Positions 14,987 to 22,234 of a DNA stretch of 24,901 nt are shown piece by piece. This stretch comes from DSUN01 sp035527715 (lineage in GTDB: Bacteria; Planctomycetota; PUPC01; DSUN01), in contig DATKZY010000027.1 in the NCBI GenBank assembly GCA_035527715.1, positions 1 to 24,901 of the forward strand, given 5' to 3'. Position numbers and translations under genes: made by a program. Each line of letters begins with the position of its first letter. Positions within the stretch are counted from its first letter, which is position 1. Under the pieces are notes generated by a model that was given only the letters and a program-made list of their open reading frames with translations, ran no database searches and was not told the origin of the DNA.

Positions 14987-16425
14987 TACACCTCCCACCC
15001 CTTGCGATAGGGGCGGTGGATGATGCGGTCGAGCTCGGGCAGGTTGGGGCACTTGGCGTTCGCGCCGTCCCACTCGACCTTCTTGCCCACGCCGGCCTTG
15101 ATGGCGAGGCAGCCGAGGAGGATCAGCTCGGTGAGGTCCGCGCCGTAGGAGAAGGGCGTGGCCGTCGGGCCGCCCGACTTGCACGCCTCGATGAAGTCGG
15201 TGAAGGAGTCCTTCACGCGCGGCAGGGTCTTCGGCGGCGCGGGGAATGCCTTGTGGGCTTCCTCGGGGATGATGCGGACGCCGTCGCCGTACCAGCCGGT
15301 GTACATGATGCCCTTGTCGCCGATGTAGAAGGTGCCGTTGCCGGTGAAGTCGCGCTTGTACTTCGCCTCGAGCTCCTCGACGATCGCCGGGCGGAAGGCG
15401 TCCTTCTTCGACGCCACGACGTCCATCCTGTCCATCACGGCCTTGTCGGCCTCGGGCTTGCGGCCGTCCCACCAGAAGAGCTTGAATGGGGGGAGGTCGC
15501 CGCGTGCGGGGAACTCGTAGCGGATGCGGGTGGTGACGGGGAACTTCTCGTCGCTGCCGCCGACCATTTGCTCGACCTCGACGGCGGTGGGCCACTTGAG
15601 CTTGAGGGCCCAGAACGGGCCGTCCATCGAGTGGGGCGCCGAGTTGCCCAGCGACCCGTTCCCGAAGTCCCACCAGCAGTGCCAGCCGTGGGGGTGCAGG
15701 TGGTCGTGGAAGTCGCGGAAGGGGGCGGGGCCGATCCACTCGTCCCAGTGGAGGCCGGGCGGCACGGGCTTGGTCTCGGGGCGGCCGCCGAAGCCGCCGT
15801 TCGAGCGGTCGGTCCAGCAGTGGGCCTCGGTGACGGTGCCGATGGCGCCGGCCCAGATGTATTCGCACAGGCGGCGATAGCCCTCGCCGCAGTGGCCCTG
15901 GTTGCCCATCTGGGTGGGCACCTTGCACTTGAGCGCCGTGTCGGCGAGCAGGCGGGCCTCGTAGACCGAGTGGCACAGGGGCTTTTCGAGGTAGACGCCC
16001 TTGCCGAGCTTCATCGCGAGCATCGCCGGCAGGGCGTGGTGGTGGTTGGGCGTGGCGATGAAGACGGCATCAATATCCTTGTGGACCTCGTCGAACATCT
16101 TGCGGTAGTCGGTGTAGGTCTTGATGTCGGGGGGCTTGACGCTCTTGGCCTTCTCGCCTTTGGTCTGGGGACCCTGGATCTTGTCGGTGGCAAACTTCAG
16201 CGTGGCGGCGAGGTTCTTGTCGTCCACGTCGCAGAGGGCGACGAGGCGCTCTCTGACGGCCTCGTTGACGTGCGAGCGGCCGCGTCCGCCGCAGCCGATG
16301 ACGGCCGTGCGGAGCTTCTTGCTCGGCGCCTCGCCGGCGAGGATGGTCAGGCGGCCCACGGCGCAGGCGCCCGCCGCCGCCGTCGCGCGCCCAAGCCATT
16401 GGCGGCGGGTGATCGCGCTTCTCAT
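14986..16425 (-). CDS. Gfo/Idh/MocA-family oxidoreductase with Tat signal
   Basis: A 479-residue protein. The ATG at 16425 is set by AAGGAGAC and by the Tat motif ITRRQWLGR; a 27-residue extension upstream is read-through of a tandem repeat. The signal ends near 31. AVIGCGGRGRSHV (41-53) and VYLEKPLCHS with EKP at 147-149 are intact. The C-terminal domain carries the long insertions of the exported planctomycete type, rich in W and H (HPHGWHCWWDFGNGSLGN, GGFGGRPE). It is a close paralogue of the next gene upstream, with the same signal-peptide sequence and closing motif (AGVGKKVEWDG), pointing to local duplication. Substrate unknown. Confidence 0.94.
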   Translation of the reverse strand: MRSAITRRQWLGRATAAAGACAVGRLTILAGEAPSKKLRTAVIGCGGRGRSHVNEAVRERLVALCDVDDKNLAATLKFATDKIQGPQTKGEKAKSVKPPDIKTYTDYRKMFDEVHKDIDAVFIATPNHHHALPAMLAMKLGKGVYLEKPLCHSVYEARLLADTALKCKVPTQMGNQGHCGEGYRRLCEYIWAGAIGTVTEAHCWTDRSNGGFGGRPETKPVPPGLHWDEWIGPAPFRDFHDHLHPHGWHCWWDFGNGSLGNSAPHSMDGPFWALKLKWPTAVEVEQMVGGSDEKFPVTTRIRYEFPARGDLPPFKLFWWDGRKPEADKAVMDRMDVVASKKDAFRPAIVEELEAKYKRDFTGNGTFYIGDKGIMYTGWYGDGVRIIPEEAHKAFPAPPKTLPRVKDSFTDFIEACKSGGPTATPFSYGADLTELILLGCLAIKAGVGKKVEWDGANAKCPNLPELDRIIHRPYRKGWEV

Positions 16426-16454
16426 TGGCTGTCTCCTTCGATGGAACAAGACAT

Positions 16455-16501
16455 ATGGGACGGATGGGACCCAGGTGTCCCATTGGTCCCATTCGTCCCA
16501 T
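16455..16501. repeat. 9-bp-period tandem repeats arranged as a near-perfect inverted repeat
   Basis: ATGGGACGGATGGGACC (16455-16471) and GGTCCCATTCGTCCCAT (16485-16501) are complementary at 16 of 17 positions, and both are built from a 9-bp unit TGGGACGRA. The element sits in the 97-bp gap between two paralogous oxidoreductase genes, upstream of the start of the one at 16425, so its transcript could fold in that gene's 5' leader. Confidence 0.65.
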
Positions 16502-16522
16502 GACACAACAACCAGCTTCAGT

Positions 16523-17959
16523 TTACGACTCCCACCCCTTCCTCGGCTCGCGGCTCACCCAGCGGTTCACCTCGGGCAGGTTGGTGCACTGGAGCTTCTC
16601 GCCGTCCCACTCGACCTTCTTGCCGACGCCGGCGCGGATGGCGACGTGGCCAACGTAGATGCACTCCATCAGCGGGCAGGCGTAGCCTGCGAAGTTCGAG
16701 ATGGGCGGCTCGCCGCCCTCCTTGCAGGCGCGGAGGAAGTCGCCATGGATGCCGCCCTTCGGGCGCGGGAGCGTCCGCGGCGGCACGGGCGTGGCCTTGT
16801 GCTGCTCCTCGGGGAGGATGCGGGGCGCGCCGCCGTGGGAGCCGACGTGTATGACGCCCTTCTCGCCGATGAAGAGCGAGGCCGCGCCGCCCAGCCGCCG
16901 ATTGTACTTCTTCTCAAGCTCCGACGCGAGCTTCGGGCGGTTGAGCTGGTCCTCGGGGGCACCCTGGCTCCGCGACGGGTCCTTCGCCTTCGCGTGGCTG
17001 CCGTCGTACCAGTAGACCGTGGCGGGCGGCAGGTCGCCGCGCTGCGGGAAGCTGTAGCGGATGGTGACGCAGGCGGGGAAGCGGTCGTCGCTCGGGTCGT
17101 CCATCTCGACGACCTCGACGCTCGCGGGCGCGCCGAGCTTGAGGGCGAAGAAGACGGCGTCGAGCACGTGCGTGGACCAGCCGCCGATGGAGCCGGTGCC
17201 GAAGTCGCACCAGCCGTGCCAGACGCCGGGGTGGAGGCCGGCGTGGTAGTCGCGGAGGGGCGCGGGGCCGAGCCAGAGGTCCCAGTTGAGGCCCGCGGGG
17301 ACGGGTTGGGCGGGGGGCCGCTTCATGGAGCCGCCGAAGCGGCCGGTCCAGGCGTGCCAGGAGTGGACCTCGGTGAGCTTGCCGATGGCGCCGGCCGCGA
17401 GGTACTCGGCGAGGGCCTGGTCGCCGCCGGCGGCGAGGCCCTGGTTGCCCATCTGGGTCATCACCTTGGGGTTCTTGCGGGCGGCCTCGGCCAGCGCCCG
17501 CGCCTCGCCGATGTTGTGGGTGATGGGCTTCTCGCAGTAGACGTGCACGCCCGCCTTGATGGCCAGCGTGCAGGCCAGGGCGTGATGGTGGTCGGGCGTG
17601 GCGATGAACACCGCGTCGAGGTCCTTGCCCATTTTATCGAAGAGCTGCCGGTAGTCGGTGAAGAGCTTCACGCTCTCAGGCTTGAAGTTCGCCAGCTTGT
17701 TCTTCTCGGCGTAGTTGGTGATCCACTTGAGAGCCTTGGCCGCCTGCCGCTCGTCGGCGTCCACGAGCGCGACGATCCGCTCCTGGACCGCCGTGGGAAG
17801 GTGCCCGCCCGTGCCGCGCCCGCCGCAGCCGATGAGGGCCGTGCCGAGCTTCGAGTTCGGCGCGTCGGCGGCGAGAATTGTCAGGCGTCCGACCGCGCAG
17901 GCGCCCGCAGCCGCCGCGGCGCGGCCGAGCCATTGGCGGCGGGTGTGTGACCTTGACAT
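16523..17959 (-). CDS. Gfo/Idh/MocA-family oxidoreductase with Tat signal (paralogue)
   Basis: A 478-residue protein starting at the ATG at 17959, behind GTAGGAGCAAGCC; the same 13-nt leader precedes the oxidoreductase at 20373. The Tat signal HTRRQWLGRAAAAAG matches that of the neighbouring paralogue. ALIGCGGRG (41-49), EKP at 143-145 (VYCEKPITHN) and TPDHHHALA (121-129) are as expected. Like its partner it has the HPGVWHGWCDFGTGSIGG region and the closing AGVGKKVEWDGEKLQCTNLP. Both are probably periplasmic and may form pairs or act on related sugars; this is inference. A tetranucleotide repeat lies in the 167-bp gap upstream. Confidence 0.94.
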   Translation of the reverse strand: MSRSHTRRQWLGRAAAAAGACAVGRLTILAADAPNSKLGTALIGCGGRGTGGHLPTAVQERIVALVDADERQAAKALKWITNYAEKNKLANFKPESVKLFTDYRQLFDKMGKDLDAVFIATPDHHHALACTLAIKAGVHVYCEKPITHNIGEARALAEAARKNPKVMTQMGNQGLAAGGDQALAEYLAAGAIGKLTEVHSWHAWTGRFGGSMKRPPAQPVPAGLNWDLWLGPAPLRDYHAGLHPGVWHGWCDFGTGSIGGWSTHVLDAVFFALKLGAPASVEVVEMDDPSDDRFPACVTIRYSFPQRGDLPPATVYWYDGSHAKAKDPSRSQGAPEDQLNRPKLASELEKKYNRRLGGAASLFIGEKGVIHVGSHGGAPRILPEEQHKATPVPPRTLPRPKGGIHGDFLRACKEGGEPPISNFAGYACPLMECIYVGHVAIRAGVGKKVEWDGEKLQCTNLPEVNRWVSREPRKGWES

Positions 17960-18022
17960 CGGCTTGCTCCTACGAAGACTCTTCCGTCGTGACTCGTGCG
18001 CGCCTTGCGCGCATGTTAGCGA

Positions 18023-18085
18023 GGATGAATGGATGGGTGGATGGGTGTCAGGCAATCATCCATTCATTCATCCATCCAATCATCC
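18023..18085. repeat. Tetranucleotide repeats in inverted arrangement
   Basis: Six GGAT/GAAT/GGGT units (18023-18047) face ATCC/ATTC units (about 18056-18085) across a short gap, so the two halves are broadly complementary. The tetrameric period makes slipped-strand length changes possible. It lies 64 bp upstream of the oxidoreductase at 17959 and 42 bp downstream of the FG-GAP gene's stop. Confidence 0.55.
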
Positions 18086-18126
18086 CCTCTGGTGGCGGCC
18101 ACAGGCCGTCTTGAGGCCGATAGGCC

Positions 18127-19320
18127 CTATGGTTTCGGGGCCTCGCTCAGGAAGATGTAGGTGCCCTTCTTGTTCCCGACGATCACGTCGGGCTCCTTGT
18201 CGCCGTTGAGGTCGGTCGCGGCCACCTGGGTGCCCACGCCCGAATTGTCGTCCACCTTGACCGGGGTGAACTCCACGCTCTTGTCGGGGTTGCGCTTGAC
18301 GATGAACCAGTAGACGACCGGCGGAGCGGAGGGCTCGGCATCGCCGCCCGGGCCGTGCGCCCAGTAGCGCTTGCCCGTCAGCACGTCGAGCACGCCGTCG
18401 CCGTTGACGTCGGCCAGGTCGAAGGCGTGAAGCTGGCTCACGCGCAAGGCGTCGGACTTCATGTCCGGCTTGGGCGGCAGGATGACGTTCTGCTTCCAGG
18501 TGATCTCGCCCTTGTCGTCCTTGGCCTGCTTGTACCACACGAGGCCGTACTGGTGGCAGTGCCAGGCGGTGAGGACGTCGCTCAGGCCATCGCCGTCAAT
18601 GTCGTAGGCGAACATCTGGGCAGGGGCGGGGCCGAAGTGGAAGGGGTGCTTCTTCCAGGGGTCGCCGGGCTTGGCGTCGGCCGGCTGCTCCCACCAGCCG
18701 CCGGCCTCGAGGAGGTCGTTGCGGCCGTCGCCGTTCACGTCGCCGAAGCCGATGCCGTGCTGGAACTTGCCGTAGCCGCCCTTGGGCGTCACGGGCACAA
18801 AGGTCCATTCCTGGTCTGGCTTCGCCGGGTCGTACGTGGCGTAGCCGAAGCAGCCGCCGGTGTTAAAGATGAGTTCGGGCTTGCCGTCCTTGTTGATGTC
18901 GCCCCACATCGGCGATTCGTTGTCCACGGCCTTCAGGGCCAGGTGCTTCTTCCAGTGCTCCTCCTTGCCCTGCGGGTTCTCGAACCAGAAGCCCTGGGCG
19001 CCGGGGAAGGGGCAGTAGAAGATGTCGGGCCAGCCGTCGCCGTTGAAATCGCCCGTGTAGGTGAGGAAGTTGTCGGAGTAGCCCTTGGGGTCGAATGCCT
19101 TGGGCGGCCGCACCTCGTGGGACTTCTGGAAGTCCGGCCCCTCGTACCAGAACGGGCCGGAGACCACGTCGAGCTTCCCGTCCTTATTGAAGTCCGCGTA
19201 GTACGCTCCCTCGCAGTAGAACTTCTCGGTGATCGTGAGCTTCTTGTAGCTCGGCAGCGCCTCGCCGGCGAAGGCGCATGCCATGCCGAAGGCCAACAAC
19301 GCCAGACCCAATCGCCTCAT
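18127..19320 (-). CDS. Secreted FG-GAP/VCBS-repeat protein, seven-bladed beta-propeller
   Basis: A 397-residue protein; the ATG at 19320 follows AAGGAGAG. A Sec signal peptide occupies 1-19 (cleavage near FAG-EAL). Seven calcium-loop repeats of the form DxNxDGxxD are visible at about 43, 91, 141, 194, 240, 304 and 370: DFNKDGKLD, DFNGDGWPD, DINKDGKPE, DVNGDGRND, DIDGDGLSD, DVNGDGVLD, DLNGDKEPD. Seven repeats fit one closed propeller. Such proteins usually bind ligands or other proteins outside the cell; none of the catalytic motifs of propeller enzymes is obvious. It sits in a leftward run between oxidoreductases (45 bp after the one at 19366), suggesting a role in handling the same substrate. 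Confidence 0.88.
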   Translation of the reverse strand: MRRLGLALLAFGMACAFAGEALPSYKKLTITEKFYCEGAYYADFNKDGKLDVVSGPFWYEGPDFQKSHEVRPPKAFDPKGYSDNFLTYTGDFNGDGWPDIFYCPFPGAQGFWFENPQGKEEHWKKHLALKAVDNESPMWGDINKDGKPELIFNTGGCFGYATYDPAKPDQEWTFVPVTPKGGYGKFQHGIGFGDVNGDGRNDLLEAGGWWEQPADAKPGDPWKKHPFHFGPAPAQMFAYDIDGDGLSDVLTAWHCHQYGLVWYKQAKDDKGEITWKQNVILPPKPDMKSDALRVSQLHAFDLADVNGDGVLDVLTGKRYWAHGPGGDAEPSAPPVVYWFIVKRNPDKSVEFTPVKVDDNSGVGTQVAATDLNGDKEPDVIVGNKKGTYIFLSEAPKP

Positions 19321-19340
19321 GGCTTCTCTCCTTCTGATCA

Positions 19341-19375
19341 CGTTTCACATTTCACGTTTCACGCATCACACATCC
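19341..19375. repeat. Heptanucleotide tandem array overlapping a stop codon
   Basis: Five 7-bp units: CGTTTCA, CATTTCA, CGTTTCA, CGCATCA, CACATCC. The array contains the oxidoreductase stop codon (19368-19366) and fills most of the spacer before the FG-GAP gene. It shares period and position with the array at 14953, though the unit sequence differs. Confidence 0.6.
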
Positions 19376-20373
19376 GCCGGCGCGCCGCCCTGGGCCAGCG
19401 AGCGGCTGCCTGCCTCCAGCACCCTCACCACGCGCACGCCGTCGGCCCCGTCGCTCCGCGGTGTCGTGTCCTTCTCGATGCACTGGAGGAAGTGCTGACA
19501 CTCGACCTGGAGCGGCTCGGCGGCGGGGATTTGCGGGATCAGGATGTCGCCCGTGCGCAGGGTGATCGCCTCGACGTAGCTGGCGACGCTCTTGCGCTGC
19601 ACGTCGGCCCCCTTGTCGTAGATGCGGATCTTCTCCGAGGCGTCCATGTCGTCGAACACCACCATCTTCGCCGAGCCGACGAGGGTGACCTTGCGAATCT
19701 TGTGCGGGTCGAGCCACGACACGTGGATGTGCGCCATACGGCCGTCGGCGAACTTCAGGTTCGCGAACACCACGTCCTCGATGCCCGGCTGGAGGTAGGC
19801 GTGGCCCGCGGCGGACACGGCGACGGGCGCCGCATCGAACAGGTAGCACGCCACCGAGATGTCGTGCGGCGCAAGCGACCACCAGGCATTCTCGGTGCTC
19901 CGCACGATCCCCAGGTTCACCCGCTGGAAGTAGAGGTAGAGGGCCTGGCCGACCTCGCCCCGCGCCACCATCTCCTTGATGTAGTTCACGGCAGGATGGT
20001 ATTCGAGCAGGTGGCCGACCATCAGCTTGCGGCCCTTGGACGCCGCCAGGTCGGTGAGCTCCTGCGCCTCGGCGGCGGAAAGCGTCAGCGGCTTCTCGAC
20101 ATAGACGTGTTTGCCCGCCTCGAGGGCCGCCTTGGCCACCTTGTAGTGCGCGGGGGCGTCCACCACCACCACGACGGCATCCACGGCCGGGTCGCCCAGC
20201 GGCATGCGCAGGTCGTTCACCGCCTTCGACTTCGGGTAGGCCTGGGCCATGGCGAGCCGCGTCTTCTCGTTCAGGTCGCACACGTAGCGCAGCTCGGCCC
20301 CGGGCAGCGCGGCGAAGTTCCGCACCAGGTTCTTCCCCCAGTTTCCCGCGCCGACCACTGCCACGCCGACCAT
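19366..20373 (-). CDS. Cytosolic Gfo/Idh/MocA-family oxidoreductase
   Basis: A 335-residue protein with no signal peptide, starting MVGVAVVGAGNWGKNLVRN, so the dinucleotide site GAGNWG is at 8-13. EKP is at 93-95 (VYVEKPLTLS), followed by GHLLEYHPAVNYIKEM and SLAPHDISVACYLF, which carries a His-Asp pair usual on the substrate side. Overall it resembles the branch that includes WlbA-type UDP-sugar 3-dehydrogenases, but this is by eye. The start is behind TAGGAGCAAGCC, whose TAG is the stop of a remnant of another oxidoreductase gene. The stop codon lies in a heptamer array. Likely works on sugars or nucleotide sugars after uptake. Confidence 0.93.
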   Translation of the reverse strand: MVGVAVVGAGNWGKNLVRNFAALPGAELRYVCDLNEKTRLAMAQAYPKSKAVNDLRMPLGDPAVDAVVVVVDAPAHYKVAKAALEAGKHVYVEKPLTLSAAEAQELTDLAASKGRKLMVGHLLEYHPAVNYIKEMVARGEVGQALYLYFQRVNLGIVRSTENAWWSLAPHDISVACYLFDAAPVAVSAAGHAYLQPGIEDVVFANLKFADGRMAHIHVSWLDPHKIRKVTLVGSAKMVVFDDMDASEKIRIYDKGADVQRKSVASYVEAITLRTGDILIPQIPAAEPLQVECQHFLQCIEKDTTPRSDGADGVRVVRVLEAGSRSLAQGGAPADV

Positions 20374-20385
20374 GGCTTGCTCCTA

Positions 20386-20440
20386 CTTGATCGCGACCTC
20401 GCTCCGCCTCTCGGAACTGAGGTCGGAGACGCCGAAGATC
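20386..20440 (-). pseudogene. 3' remnant of a Gfo/Idh/MocA gene (duplicated end)
   Basis: These 55 bp align without gaps to the last 55 coding bases of the oxidoreductase gene at 21185-21239, with about 43 of 55 identical (counted by hand). Both read in the same frame to a C-terminus EVAIK followed by a stop. Upstream of 20440 the similarity ends. The TAG of the remnant overlaps the ribosome binding site of the gene at 20373. It looks like the right-hand copy of a duplicated gene end bracketing the DUF6883-DUF4926 pair; alternatively it is the relic of a separate paralogue. Confidence 0.55.
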
Positions 20441-20503
20441 GCCCGAAGGCGAGGGCCGGCGCGCAGACCGCCCTTGGCCGAAGCCTGGCTGGCGCGGTCC
20501 AGC

Positions 20504-20752
20504 TCAGCCGACGAGGGCCAGGGAACGGGCGCTGAGGATCTCGTCGGCCCGCAGAGGCTCCACGTCGGATTCACGGACCGTCAGGACAGCAATGGAGTCG
20601 CCAACCGCATTGAGGACTTCCAGGACGCAGGCATCCTCGCCGCCGGAGGGGTGAGCCACACGGTCCACCAGCACGGCGACGTCGCCCTTCAGGAGTCCGT
20701 GGTCGGCGATGTCGCGCCGTAGGGCCACCCATTCATAGAGGGCCGGTTCCAC
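20504..20752 (-). CDS. DUF4926-like small protein
   Basis: An 82-residue product from the GTG at 20752, which has GGAAGGAG 8 nt upstream and lies 2 nt beyond the stop of the DUF6883-like gene. The sequence LYEWVALRRDIADHGLLKGD, then VAVLVDRV and DSIAVLTVRESDVEPL, matches what I know of DUF4926: short SH3-like beta proteins recurring next to DUF6883 genes. Role unknown; the tight pair and patchy distribution suggest a toxin-antitoxin or accessory module, without proof. The 130 bp after it contain the oxidoreductase gene remnant. A longer in-frame start at 20812 would overlap the upstream gene and lacks support. Confidence 0.75.
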   Translation of the reverse strand: MEPALYEWVALRRDIADHGLLKGDVAVLVDRVAHPSGGEDACVLEVLNAVGDSIAVLTVRESDVEPLRADEILSARSLALVG

Positions 20753-20754
20753 GC

Positions 20755-21084
20755 TCAGTACTCCTTCCCGGGCTTGAGCGTGACGAAGTGCACGCTGTCG
20801 TCCTTGTGCCACCGCAGCCAGACGCTCACGACGGGCAGGCGAATCCCGTTCGGGCCGGCCAACTCCCCCTCAACCACCAGGAACTGGCCGTACTCGCTGC
20901 TGCGTTCGGCTACGGCGTCATGTCTGGCCACGTGCTCGCGGAGCGCGTCGAGTAGCTGCCGCGGGTTCTCGCGCGTGAAGCCGGCCCGCGCGAGGAACTT
21001 CGACTTGTCGCCGCGAGGCCGCGGCACCAGGAGATAGCGCGTGAGTTTCTCCAACGGGATGATGGCATCGCCCGGAAGCCTCAC
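20755..21084 (-). CDS. DUF6883-like protein
   Basis: A 109-residue product. The GTG at 21084 is preferred to the one at 21102 because AAGGGAG lies 8 nt upstream and because the family begins with an M-x-LP-x(4)-I-x(3)-KL pattern, here MRLPGDAIIPLEKL. It continues YLLVPRPRGDKSKFLARAGF, RSSEYGQFLVVEGELAGPNG and VSVWLRWHKDDSVHFVTLKP, the expected order for DUF6883, a domain also found joined to polymorphic-toxin-type proteins. Ends 2 nt before the DUF4926 start. The pair sits on the same strand between two sugar oxidoreductases whose work it does not obviously share, and is bracketed by duplicated oxidoreductase 3' ends. Confidence 0.75.
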   Translation of the reverse strand: MRLPGDAIIPLEKLTRYLLVPRPRGDKSKFLARAGFTRENPRQLLDALREHVARHDAVAERSSEYGQFLVVEGELAGPNGIRLPVVSVWLRWHKDDSVHFVTLKPGKEY

Positions 21085-21181
21085 GCGCCATGCTCCCTTC
21101 ACTCGGAGGCCATTCTAGTCCCACCGCCGAGGGAATGCAAGAACGCGCCCGCACCCCTCAGCGCTTCTCCTGTGCCCAGGG

Positions 21182-22234
21182 TCACTTGATCGCGACCTCG
21201 CGGCCCTTCTCGGCGCTGAGGTAGAGGGCGTCGAGGATCTTCTGGACCATCACGCCGTCCTCGCCCGGGGCCGGGTTGTCGGCGCCGCGGATGGATCCGA
21301 TCCAGTTGCGCATCTTGGCGGCGAATGCCTCGTCCTTCTCCATCGCCTTCGGCTCGAGGTTGATCATCTTGCCGCACCAGTCGGTGAAGACCTTGGGCGG
21401 GCCGAAGCCGACCGCGGCCCCGCCCTTGGTGCCCATCACCGTCGTGGCGAAGATGTCCTGCTCGAGGTGGGCAGCGAAGCTGGCCTCGATGGTCATCGTG
21501 GCGCCGCCCTCGAAGCGGACGAACCCGACCGCGAGGTCCTCCACCGTGTAGGTCTTGTAGTCCCAGTCGCCCCAGGGGGCGGTGGCCTCGGGCCTCTTGT
21601 TGCCGAGGTAGGTGGCCATGCTGGCCGAGGCGGCGATGGGCCGGGGCTTGCCGATGAGGAAGTGGGTGAGCTCGATGATGTGGACGCCGATGTCAATGAG
21701 CGGGCCGCCGCCCTGGAGGTCCTTGCGGCCGAAGACGCCCCACGACGGGATGCCGCGACGCCGCAGCGCCTGGGCGCGGCAGTAGAGGATGTCGCCAAGC
21801 TGCCCCTCGGCCACGGCGCGGCGGACGAACTGGGCGTCGGGGCGGAACCGCTGCTGGAACCCGATGCTGAGCACCTTCCGGGCCTTCTTCGCCGCGTCGC
21901 ACATCGCCTGCGCCTCGCGCGCGCTCATCGCCATCGGCTTCTCGACGATCACGTGCTTGCCCGCGCGCAGCGCGTCCACGGTCGGCCTGTAGTGCATGCA
22001 GTTCGGCGTGCACACGCTCACCGCATCCACGTCCTTCATCTTCAGCAGCGGCTTGTAGTCGGTGAAGGTCTTCACGTCCTTCAGCTCGTGCTCCTTGATC
22101 CGCGCGTCCATCGCGGCCTGCGACACGTCGCTGAGGGCGATCACGTCCACCCCCGGGACCATCTTCAGGTACTTGATGTGCGTGCCCGCGATGCCGCCCG
22201 AGCCGATGAAGCCGACTCTCACCTTCTCGCTCAT
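21182..22234 (-). CDS. Cytosolic Gfo/Idh/MocA-family oxidoreductase
   Basis: A 350-residue protein without signal peptide, starting MSEKVRVGFIGSGGIAGTHI, with the dinucleotide site at 11-16. CGGAGAAG is the ribosome binding site. EKP is at 98-100 (VIVEKPMAMS), followed by GFQQRFRPDAQFV and GGGPLIDIGVHIIELTHFLIG, the family's D-x(3)-H substrate-side pair. The C-terminus ALYLSAEKGREVAIK is typical. First gene of the leftward run, head-to-head with the GH16 gene across a 178-bp promoter region. Probably oxidises or epimerises a sugar or cyclitol; substrate unknown. Confidence 0.94.
   Translation of the reverse strand: MSEKVRVGFIGSGGIAGTHIKYLKMVPGVDVIALSDVSQAAMDARIKEHELKDVKTFTDYKPLLKMKDVDAVSVCTPNCMHYRPTVDALRAGKHVIVEKPMAMSAREAQAMCDAAKKARKVLSIGFQQRFRPDAQFVRRAVAEGQLGDILYCRAQALRRRGIPSWGVFGRKDLQGGGPLIDIGVHIIELTHFLIGKPRPIAASASMATYLGNKRPEATAPWGDWDYKTYTVEDLAVGFVRFEGGATMTIEASFAAHLEQDIFATTVMGTKGGAAVGFGPPKVFTDWCGKMINLEPKAMEKDEAFAAKMRNWIGSIRGADNPAPGEDGVMVQKILDALYLSAEKGREVAIK

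Noticed and set aside
16426..16506. A start upstream of the ATG at 16425 for that oxidoreductase
   Set aside because: The extra 27 codons translate the tandem repeat (repeated W-D residues), and the Tat signal and ribosome binding site fit the downstream ATG.
14953..19375. The short-period arrays as CRISPR
   Set aside because: Units are 4-9 bp, without unique spacers, and no cas gene is present.
20383..20574. A 63-codon leftward frame ending in EVAIK treated as a complete gene
   Set aside because: Only its last 18 codons resemble an oxidoreductase end; the rest overlaps the DUF4926 gene and lacks a ribosome binding site, so it is listed as a gene remnant.
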